A stretch of 15,320 nt of DNA, from the NCBI GenBank assembly GCA_033764265.1, contig JANRJB010000092.1, positions 1-15,320 on the forward strand. The letters run 5' to 3'. This document shows, piece by piece, positions 6,989 through 13,292 of the stretch (position 1 is its first letter; the number at the start of each line of letters is the position of its first letter). Origin of the DNA: VGEM01 sp033764265 (GTDB lineage Bacteria > Pseudomonadota > Alphaproteobacteria > Rhodospirillales > Rhodospirillaceae). Both the position numbers and the translations under genes were made by a program. The notes beneath the pieces were generated by a model. The model was not told where the DNA came from. It saw only the letters and a program-made list of their open reading frames with translations, and ran no database searches.

Positions 6989-8140
6989 ATGCGCCGACCT
7001 GAATGGGGCCGCCGCCTGACCTTCGCCGTTCGCATTGTGCCCCTGCCGCCCACCGACCGCCTGGAACCGGCGTGGCGGAACCTGGAGGCGCGCGCGGAGC
7101 CCTCGTTTTTCACCTCCTGGTTTTGGATCGGCAGCTGGCTCGATCGAATCGTCGCTCCGCAGCTGCCAGGGCTCCGGGCCGGCCTGCTCGAAGTCGTCGA
7201 GGGCGCGGCCATCCGGGCCATGGCCGTCGTCTGCCGGCGCCGGCGCGGTTGGCCGTGGCTCGGGGCAACGGTCGCATTGAACCAGACCGGCGATCCCGGC
7301 GACGACGCCATATGGATCGAATACAACGGCCTGCTGGCCGAGCGCGGGCACGAAGCGGCGGCATGGGATGCACTGGCCCGGGCGCTGAGCGGCTCCGGTG
7401 TATTCGCCGCAGGCCCGTGGCGCGCGGCCGAGCTCCGCTTGGCCGGCGTGAGCCCGGCCGTCGCCGCCGCCCTGAACGCGGCGGGCGTGCACACGCGCGC
7501 GACCTCGCGCGAGACCTGTCCGTGGATCGCCTTTGGCCCGGCGAACCGCGACCTGCACGGCTACCTCGCCACATTGAGCGCCAATTCGCGCCGCCAGATC
7601 AGGCGCGCGCTGGAACTGTTGTCGGCTTCCGGCCCGCCGCGACTGGAACGGGCCACGCCCGGGGAGGCAAGCGCCGCGTTCGACGAACTCAAGGACCTCC
7701 ATATCGCCATGTGGCGGGCGCGGGCCGGACACGATGGCGCTTTCGGACATCGGCGGTTCGAGGATTTCAGCCGCACGCTGATCGCACGCGGCGTGCCGGC
7801 GGGTGCGGTCGAACTGGTGCGGGTGCGCACGCCGGACCAGACCGTCGGCGTGCTGCTGAACTTCGTGCACCGCGGCCATGTCTATAACTACCAGACTGGC
7901 TTCCGGCGCTACGACGACAACCGCATCAAACCCGGGCTGGCCAGCCATGCCTTGTGCATCGCCGACCACGGCGCCCGTGGTGCGGCGGGGTACCACTTCA
8001 TGGGCGGTGGTGGGCGCTACAAAGACTCGCTGGGTACGTCGGTCGAACCATTGATTTGGGCCCGCGCCGTGCGGCATGGCCTTCTCAGCCGACTCGAAAC
8101 CTTGGCGATGACGATTCGGGAGATGTCTTCGCGCCGTTGA
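6989..8140 (+). CDS. GNAT-family acyltransferase of the FemAB/CelD (Acetyltransf_6) type
   Basis: This 383-residue protein has the hallmarks of the CelD/BcsL and FemAB-like GNAT group. PSFFTSWFWIGSWL at residues 38-51 resembles the usual N-terminal motif. NSRRQIRRALELL at 199-211 is the basic segment at the start of the acyltransferase core. YNYQTGFRRYDDNRIKPGLA (299-318) and YHFMGGGGRYKDSL (335-348) are the family's C-terminal core motifs. Such proteins near EPS loci are thought to add acyl or aminoacyl groups to sugars or peptides; the substrate here is unknown. No signal peptide or membrane segment is seen, so it is probably cytoplasmic. I chose the ATG at 6989 because GGCGAGGG abuts it, although the spacing is short. 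The GTG at 7037 is the main alternative, and the far-upstream ATG at 6779 would run antisense into the export gene. It is transcribed away from the EPS operon and converges on the FkbM gene. Confidence 0.85.
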   Translation: MRRPEWGRRLTFAVRIVPLPPTDRLEPAWRNLEARAEPSFFTSWFWIGSWLDRIVAPQLPGLRAGLLEVVEGAAIRAMAVVCRRRRGWPWLGATVALNQTGDPGDDAIWIEYNGLLAERGHEAAAWDALARALSGSGVFAAGPWRAAELRLAGVSPAVAAALNAAGVHTRATSRETCPWIAFGPANRDLHGYLATLSANSRRQIRRALELLSASGPPRLERATPGEASAAFDELKDLHIAMWRARAGHDGAFGHRRFEDFSRTLIARGVPAGAVELVRVRTPDQTVGVLLNFVHRGHVYNYQTGFRRYDDNRIKPGLASHALCIADHGARGAAGYHFMGGGGRYKDSLGTSVEPLIWARAVRHGLLSRLETLAMTIREMSSRR

Positions 8141-8161
8141 GCGACCGACGTTGAACCGGGG

Positions 8162-9004
8162 TCATCCGCGTTTGTCCCACTCTACAATGGCAGCTTCGAT
8201 CCGCGCGCGCACGGCGCCATTGTCCGACATGAAGATGAAGTTGTTGACATAGTGTTTCTGTCGCGCCGCGGTGATTGAACTTTTGTGATCGGCGTGATCG
8301 TCGTCAATTCGCTGATCCCGCGCAGCATCGAACGTCGCGATCGAGCGCAACGCGCCGCCACTGACAAAGTAGCCGTTATATCCGAACTGTCCGAGCAGTC
8401 GAAATACGTTCTCCGGCGCCTGCGCATGATGCCGTTTCTCGCTTTCGATCAGGATCACCGGGCGCTGTTCACTCAGAATTCGTTGGCACCCTTCAAGCAC
8501 CGCGAGTTCATGGCCCTCAACGTCGATCTTTAGGAATCCGATCGCATCGTCGATCAGCTGGTCCAACGGGGCGACGCGGCACTTCACTTCGTTGAGGCCG
8601 TGTGCACCAGCCAGCGCGTTTCTCGGTTCAATAGTCGCCGTCCCGTGAAATTCGACGCCGTGGTCCAAGGGAATCCGTAGAATGGCGTCTCCGACGCAGT
8701 TCGAAGCCGCAACGTCATGGACAATGACGTTACGGGGCAATTTCGCCTTCAGGTCCGAAGCCAATCGCGGGTTGGGTTCAATACAATGCACCGCCCGCGC
8801 CCAACGCGCCATTTCGGCGGCGTAAAAGCCCTCGTTGCTGCCGACATCGATGCACGCTTTGCCAACATCCACCAACGCGTGCAGAATGTAGAACTCGGGT
8901 TCCAGGTTGCGCCATCGATGCAAGCGTTGCAGCTGAATGCGATGCCGGGCTCGCGGTGGCGCGAGCTTTGTCAAATAATCCAAGAATCCAGAAATAAGCA
9001 TCAT
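8162..9004 (-). CDS. FkbM-family SAM-dependent methyltransferase
   Basis: From the ATG at 9004-9002 the product has 280 residues. ACIDVGSNEGFYAAEMA is the SAM-binding motif I, VHCIEPNP is the acidic loop after strand 2, and FLKIDVEGHELAVLEG is the highly conserved FkbM signature. The C-terminal part (NNFIFMSDNG) is typical. FkbM enzymes O-methylate sugars, polyketides and glycans, so a sugar of the EPS or of a neighbouring glycan is a reasonable but unproven substrate. AGGCGG lies about 6 nt before the chosen start, and a second ATG follows directly at 9001. An upstream TTG at 9073 extends the frame by 23 residues of unlikely sequence. The gene lies opposite to both flanking plus-strand genes and converges with the GNAT gene, with 21 nt between the stops. 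It sits in a stretch visibly less GC-rich than the operon. Confidence 0.92.
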   Translation of the reverse strand: MMLISGFLDYLTKLAPPRARHRIQLQRLHRWRNLEPEFYILHALVDVGKACIDVGSNEGFYAAEMARWARAVHCIEPNPRLASDLKAKLPRNVIVHDVAASNCVGDAILRIPLDHGVEFHGTATIEPRNALAGAHGLNEVKCRVAPLDQLIDDAIGFLKIDVEGHELAVLEGCQRILSEQRPVILIESEKRHHAQAPENVFRLLGQFGYNGYFVSGGALRSIATFDAARDQRIDDDHADHKSSITAARQKHYVNNFIFMSDNGAVRARIEAAIVEWDKRG

Positions 9005-9201
9005 GGCGAGCCGCCTGGAGTTATTGCAGTTTGCGGCATCATGACCGCCGGCGCGGCCGTTGTCACAGGTCAATCGGCGAAGAGAAGTCTAATTCCCACC
9101 GATTGAACTTGACGCCTCGCACCAAACCGCCACGCATCCTGATGATTGTGCAATGGGTGGTGGCAGCGGCGACGACCCCGCGACCCGTAGCCGCGTAAGT
9201 G

Positions 9202-9218
9202 GCGCGCTTCAAGCGCGC
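9202..9218. repeat. 17-nt inverted repeat in the FkbM-wecB gap
   Basis: GCGCGCTT at 9202-9209 and its exact reverse complement AAGCGCGC at 9211-9218 surround one central base. It lies 27 bases beyond the stop of the remnant frame (9246). Neither side is followed by a T-run, so it is not a standard intrinsic terminator. It may be a protein-binding palindrome, a processed RNA hairpin, or a remnant end. Confidence 0.4.
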
Positions 9219-9245
9219 AACGGAGAAGACCTTCAGGCAGGTTGA

Positions 9246-9515
9246 TCAAAGATTCGGACGCTCTTCAGATCTTGTTCGCGTTGCGTTCGCCGTGATCGAC
9301 CACAGCCATGCGCCGTAGCCGACGCCAACTCCGAGAGCGCGCTCAACCTTCGGTTTCTCAATAACCCGGCGTCGGAAAATCGGCATATTGCGCACGGGGT
9401 TGAGGAAGGCGTCGCCATACGGGAACAAGCGGCGCAGCTGACTTTTTTGGGGCTGGCCTCGAAAGCTGAAGAAGGATATGTCGGCGAGCCCCTTTTGCCG
9501 TGGCAGCCTTCGCAC
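9246..9515 (-). pseudogene. Probable 3' remnant of an unidentified gene
   Basis: This minus-strand frame has a GTG at 9515-9513 and is open back to a TAG at 9527-9525; it ends at a TGA at 9248-9246. It codes for 89 residues. Stretches such as GLADISFFSFRGQP, RLFPYGDAFLNPVRNMPIF and VERALGVGVGYGAWLWSI have a mixed hydrophobic and aromatic composition. This looks like real protein rather than the Arg/Ser/Ala/Pro-rich shadow frames of this GC-rich DNA; the overlapping minus-strand frame at 9233-9517 is of that shadow type. No good start context, signal peptide or recognisable domain is present. I read it as the C-terminal end of a gene whose front has been lost, but a small intact gene is possible. 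I cannot name the family. Confidence 0.4.
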
Positions 9516-9602
9516 AAAGGCGTACTAGTCTATTGCTTTGTCTACGAAAATAGGATTTGCCTTGGCCTTCGGCGGCGCCGTTCGTCGGTTTGGATTTGCG
9601 AC

Positions 9603-10727
9603 ATGAGAGTGTTGACTGTCTTTGGGACGCGACCGGAAGCGATCAAACTTGCCCCGGTGGTCCGTGCGTTCTTGCAGTCGGATGCAACGACTCACGCGAC
9701 TTGCGTCACCGGTCAGCATCGGCAAATGCTCGACCAGGTGTTGCAGGTCTTCGACATTGTCCCCGATTTCGATCTTAACATCATGAAGCCGGGCCAGGGT
9801 TTGGACTACGTCACCAGCGCGGTGTTGAGCGGGGTCGGCGAGGTGGTCGAGACCTTCAAGCCCAATTGGATCGTGGTCCAGGGCGATACCACGACGGCGT
9901 TCGCCGCGGCGTTGGCCGCTTTTTACCGGCGCGCCAAAGTTGCCCACGTCGAGGCTGGATTGCGCACGGGCAACATTTATTCGCCGTGGCCCGAAGAAAT
10001 GAATCGCCGCCTGGTCAGCGCGTTGGCGACAATTCACTTCCCGCCAACCCCACTCGCGGCCCAAAATCTGGCGCGCGAGGGCGTGTCGGCAGAACGCGTG
10101 CTGATCACCGGCAACACCGTGATCGACGCCCTGCAGTGGGTCGCTGGCCGCCTGCGCGCCGATCCCGCGATGGCCGCTGCGTTCGACAGGCAGTTCTCCT
10201 TTCTCGATTCCCACAAACGGCTCATTCTGGTCACGGGTCATCGCCGGGAGAACTTCGACGGCGGGCTGGCCCGGGTGTGCGCGGCGCTGGCGCAGCTTGC
10301 GCGCCGCGACGACGTGCAGATCGTCTATCCGGTTCATTTGAATCCGCAGGTCCAGGCAACGGCGCGCGCGGCGCTGGCGAACGCGCCGTCTGTGTTTCTG
10401 ATTGACCCGCTTGACTATCTGCCATTCGTCTATCTTATGCAGCGCGCTTACCTGATCGTCACCGACTCAGGCGGGATTCAAGAAGAAGCGCCGGGCCTCG
10501 GCGTGCCGGTGTTGGTCACGCGGGACACGACTGAGCGCCCTGAGGCGATTTCCGCCGGCACTGCGCGCTTGGTCGGCACTGATAGCGCAGTCCTGATCAC
10601 AGCGGTGAACGAACTGCTGGACGACGCGGCCGCGCACCAGAAGATGGCGCGCGCGACGAACCCTTTCGGCGACGGCGTGGCCGCCAAACGCATCGTGGAG
10701 CGACTGAAGAATGAACCGGTTCAATAG
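9603..10727 (+). CDS. wecB: UDP-N-acetylglucosamine 2-epimerase (non-hydrolysing)
   Basis: This 374-residue enzyme interconverts UDP-GlcNAc and UDP-ManNAc in the cytoplasm. It opens MRVLTVFGTRPEAIKLAPVV and keeps the residues important in E. coli WecB at the same numbers: Arg10, Lys15, Asp95 (QGDTTTA), Glu117 (HVEAGLRTG), Glu131 (WPEEMNR) and His213 (TGHRREN). DSGGIQEEAPGLGVPVLVTR in the C-terminal half is the UDP-binding signature. Length and motifs are full and intact. The start at 9603 is fixed by homology; the longer upstream frame is not family-like. The next gene starts inside its last 17 bases, so wecB and wecC are co-translated, and their products act in sequence to make UDP-ManNAc and then UDP-ManNAcA. 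Confidence 0.97.
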   Translation: MRVLTVFGTRPEAIKLAPVVRAFLQSDATTHATCVTGQHRQMLDQVLQVFDIVPDFDLNIMKPGQGLDYVTSAVLSGVGEVVETFKPNWIVVQGDTTTAFAAALAAFYRRAKVAHVEAGLRTGNIYSPWPEEMNRRLVSALATIHFPPTPLAAQNLAREGVSAERVLITGNTVIDALQWVAGRLRADPAMAAAFDRQFSFLDSHKRLILVTGHRRENFDGGLARVCAALAQLARRDDVQIVYPVHLNPQVQATARAALANAPSVFLIDPLDYLPFVYLMQRAYLIVTDSGGIQEEAPGLGVPVLVTRDTTERPEAISAGTARLVGTDSAVLITAVNELLDDAAAHQKMARATNPFGDGVAAKRIVERLKNEPVQ

Positions 10728-11952
10728 AGTCTCAGTCATCGGCCTGGGTTACATTGGGCTGCCGACTGCCGCCGTATTCGCAGACAATGGAGTCGACGTG
10801 ATCGGTGTCGATGTCAGGGAGTCAGCGATCGAGAGCATCAATCGCGGTCAGCCCCACATTGTCGAGCCCGAGCTTGACGTTCTGCTGCGCAAGGTCGTTC
10901 AGGCCGGCAAGCTGCGCGCAACATTGACGCCCGAGAAGGCCGACGCGTTCATCATCGCCGTCCCGACGCCGTTCCGGGGCGATCACGAGCCCGATGTCAG
11001 CTACATAGAGGACGCGGCCAAGTCGATCGCGCCGGTCCTGGAGAGAGGCAATCTCATCGTTCTCGAATCGACGTCGCCGGTCGGCGCAACCGATCAGTTG
11101 TCGCACTGGCTGGCCGCGCATCGGCCCGACCTGACGTTCCCGCACCAGACCGGGGAGCTGTCGGATATCCGCATCGCGCACTGTCCGGAGCGGGTTCTGC
11201 CCGGCCAAATCCTGCGCGAGGTCGTCGAGAATAATCGGGTGATCGGCGGCCTGACGCGCAAGTGCGCCCAAGCCGCGATGGCGCTGTACCGCATTTTCGT
11301 CAAGGGCAGCTGCCATCTGACCAACGCCCAGACGGCGGAGATGTCGAAGCTGTGCGAAAACGCCTATCGCGACGTGAACATCGCCTTCGCCAACGAATTG
11401 AGCGTCATCTGCGATCGCCTGAAAATCAACGTCTGGGAGTTAATCAAGCTCGCCAACCTTCACCCGCGCGTGAACATTCTCAATCCCGGTCCCGGCGTCG
11501 GCGGACACTGCATCGCCGTAGATCCTTGGTTCATCGTCGCGGCAGACCGGAAGAATTCGCGGCTGATTCGGGTCGCACGCGAAGTCAACAATGACAAGCC
11601 GGGCTTCATCGTCGCGAAGGTCGAGGAAAAGGCAGCCCGGCTCAAGAAGCCGGTGATCGCCTGCCTCGGCCTGAGCTACAAGGCCAACGTCGACGATCTA
11701 CGCGAAAGCCCGGCCGTCGACATCGTGACCCACCTCGCCAAGGCCAAAGTCGGCGAGTTGCTAGTCGTCGAGCCGCACATCAATGCGTTGCCCAAGGGTT
11801 TGGCCGAACTTGGGCTGCAGCTTTGGGACTTCGATCGCGCCGTCGAGGCGGCGAATATTCTTCTGCTGCTGGTCGACCACATGAGCTTCCTCAACGTCGA
11901 CCGTGACCTGATCAAGGACAAGATTGTCGTGGACACGCGCGGCATCTGGTGA
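10711..11952 (+). CDS. wecC: UDP-N-acetyl-D-mannosamine dehydrogenase (UDP-ManNAcA synthesis)
   Basis: This 413-residue member of the UDP-glucose/GDP-mannose dehydrogenase family has the NAD-binding motif GLGYIGLP at residues 11-18. LESTSPVGATDQ is at 118-129, and the central-domain helix AEMSKLCENAYRDVNIAFANE (209-229) carries the conserved Lys213 and Asn217. The catalytic Cys267 lies in GVGGHCIAVDPW. LSYKANVDDLRESPA in the C-terminal domain contains the substrate-binding Arg. It oxidises UDP-ManNAc twice with NAD to UDP-ManNAcA. I prefer WecC over UDP-glucose dehydrogenase because of its resemblance to WecC-type proteins and the overlap with wecB. GGAG lies about 10 nt before the ATG, inside the wecB coding end. 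Substrate specificity is inferred rather than seen. Confidence 0.92.
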   Translation: MNRFNRVSVIGLGYIGLPTAAVFADNGVDVIGVDVRESAIESINRGQPHIVEPELDVLLRKVVQAGKLRATLTPEKADAFIIAVPTPFRGDHEPDVSYIEDAAKSIAPVLERGNLIVLESTSPVGATDQLSHWLAAHRPDLTFPHQTGELSDIRIAHCPERVLPGQILREVVENNRVIGGLTRKCAQAAMALYRIFVKGSCHLTNAQTAEMSKLCENAYRDVNIAFANELSVICDRLKINVWELIKLANLHPRVNILNPGPGVGGHCIAVDPWFIVAADRKNSRLIRVAREVNNDKPGFIVAKVEEKAARLKKPVIACLGLSYKANVDDLRESPAVDIVTHLAKAKVGELLVVEPHINALPKGLAELGLQLWDFDRAVEAANILLLLVDHMSFLNVDRDLIKDKIVVDTRGIW

Positions 11953-11977
11953 GCCGCAGCACCTGGGCCGCACGCTG

Positions 11978-13219
11978 ATGCGCATCCTGCACGTCTTCGA
12001 CCATTCGTTACCCCTGCACTCGGGATATACGTTCCGCAGCCGCGCGATCCTGCGGGAGCAGCGGCGGCGCGGCTGGGAGACGTTTCAGGTGACGTCGCCG
12101 CGGCATATCGCGCCGGGTCCTGACCCCGAGCAGGTCGACGACGGCCTTTGGTTCTCGCGCACTAGGTCCCCAAACCCGCTGTGGACACGCCTGCCCGCCG
12201 GGCGCGAGATCGCCGAAATCGTCGCCACGTCCAGACGCGTCGTGCGCTTGATCGACGACGTTCGGCCCGACATCGTTCATGCCCACTCGCCCGTGTTGAA
12301 CGCCATGGCGGCATTGATCGCCAGCCGGCGGCGCGGCATCCCCGTCGTCTACGAGATACGCGGCTTGTGGGAAGACGCCGCGGTCGACAACGGATCGACG
12401 CGTTATAATAGCCCACGATATCGTCTCAGCCGGGCGCTCGAGACGTTCGCGGCACGAAACGTCGATGCGGTCGGCGTGATCTGCCGCGGCCTGCAAACGG
12501 AGCTGCAGTCGCGCGGCGTGTCTCCCGACAGAATGTTTGTCGTGCCAAATGCCGTTGATCTCGATCAATTCGGCGTTGAACAACCACGGGATGCGGCCCT
12601 CGCGCGCCAGCTGGGTCTCGAAGGCGCCGACGTGGTCGGGTTTCTCGGATCGTTCTACGACTATGAGGGCCTCGACGTGCTGGTCGAGGCGGCGGCGAAA
12701 CTGATCCCAAATCGCCCGACGCTGAAACTGCTGCTAGTGGGCGGCGGGCCTGTCGAGCAACAGCTCCGCGCCCAGATCGCCAGATTAGGTCTGTCGCAAT
12801 CTGTGATCATGCCGGGGCGCGTGAAACAGCAGGAGGTCGGTCGCTATTACTCGTTGGTCGACATCATGGCGTTTCCGCGCCATAAATCCCGCCTGACCGA
12901 TCTTGTAACGCCGCTCAAGCCGCTCGAGGCGATGGCGTCGCGCAAGCTAGTGATCGCTTCCGACGTCGGCGGCCATCGCGAAATGGTCGATCCCGGCAGG
13001 ACCGGCGAGCTGTTTCCGAGCGGCGACCCTTCGGCGCTGGCCGAACTCCTCGATTCGATGTTCAAGAAACGCGAGGCGTGGCCGGCGTACCTGACCTCGG
13101 CGCTTGATTATGTGCGGCGCGAGCGCACGTGGGAGCGTTCGATCGCCAATTACGATCCCGTGTACACCTCACTGGCGAGGCGCAAACCGATCAGCGATGC
13201 TGGCGGCGGACGTCCGTGA
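11978..13219 (+). CDS. XrtA/PEP-CTERM-associated glycosyltransferase family 4 (TIGR04063-like)
   Basis: This 413-residue GT-B glycosyltransferase opens MRILHVFDHSLPLHSGYTFR, which I recognise as the characteristic start of the exosortase A-associated TIGR04063 (Daro_2409) family. HAHSPVLNAMAAL (101-113) and VVYEIRGLWEDAAVDNGS (123-140) belong to the N-terminal acceptor domain. FVVPNAVDLDQF (187-198) leads into the C-terminal domain. LLLVGGGP (251-258) and LKPLEAMASRKLVIASDVGG (313-332) form the nucleotide-sugar-binding region, including the E-x7-E-type area. It is predicted to be cytoplasmic and to add a sugar to the lipid-linked EPS repeat. It follows wecC by 25 nt, so UDP-ManNAcA could be its donor, but that is a guess. 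The upstream ATG at 11924 lies inside wecC and precedes non-family sequence. It converges on cysNC across 73 nt with no clear terminator. Confidence 0.93.
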   Translation: MRILHVFDHSLPLHSGYTFRSRAILREQRRRGWETFQVTSPRHIAPGPDPEQVDDGLWFSRTRSPNPLWTRLPAGREIAEIVATSRRVVRLIDDVRPDIVHAHSPVLNAMAALIASRRRGIPVVYEIRGLWEDAAVDNGSTRYNSPRYRLSRALETFAARNVDAVGVICRGLQTELQSRGVSPDRMFVVPNAVDLDQFGVEQPRDAALARQLGLEGADVVGFLGSFYDYEGLDVLVEAAAKLIPNRPTLKLLLVGGGPVEQQLRAQIARLGLSQSVIMPGRVKQQEVGRYYSLVDIMAFPRHKSRLTDLVTPLKPLEAMASRKLVIASDVGGHREMVDPGRTGELFPSGDPSALAELLDSMFKKREAWPAYLTSALDYVRRERTWERSIANYDPVYTSLARRKPISDAGGGRP

Positions 13220-13292
13220 GTGCCGAGCGCGGCGCATCGCGGCCATATGCGAAGAGATTTACTGACGCATGGCCGGTTTGGCCTGAAGCGCG

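Larger units (their letters stand above)
9005..9602. other. About 600-base gap without an intact gene
   Basis: Between the FkbM start and wecB I find no complete gene with family support. The gap holds the probable start region of the FkbM transcript, an inverted repeat at 9202-9218, a decayed-looking minus-strand reading frame (9246-9524, listed separately), and an AT-rich stretch at about 9520-9558 before wecB. That stretch is the likeliest place for a wecB-wecC-glycosyltransferase promoter, but I could not pick convincing -35 and -10 boxes. The plus-strand frame that extends wecB upstream to 9447 codes for Arg- and Cys-rich sequence unlike the family. Confidence 0.6.

Noticed and set aside
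6863..8077. 404-codon minus-strand frame opposite the GNAT gene
   Set aside because: It has low-complexity Arg/Gly/Pro composition and no motif, while the plus-strand frame carries clear GNAT-family motifs.
9005..9073. TTG at 9073 as the FkbM start
   Set aside because: It is a rare start codon with no clear ribosome site, and the added residues (rich in Cys, Asn, Gly) look unlike the family. The ATG at 9004 has AGGCGG at good spacing.
9447..9602. Plus-strand N-terminal extension of WecB by 52 residues
   Set aside because: WecB family proteins start at MRVLTVFGTRPEAIK, and residue numbers match E. coli WecB only with the 9603 start.
13271..13283. GGCCGGTTTGGCC as a terminator between the glycosyltransferase and cysNC
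   Set aside because: It has only a 4-bp stem with no T-run on either strand, so it is too weak to call.
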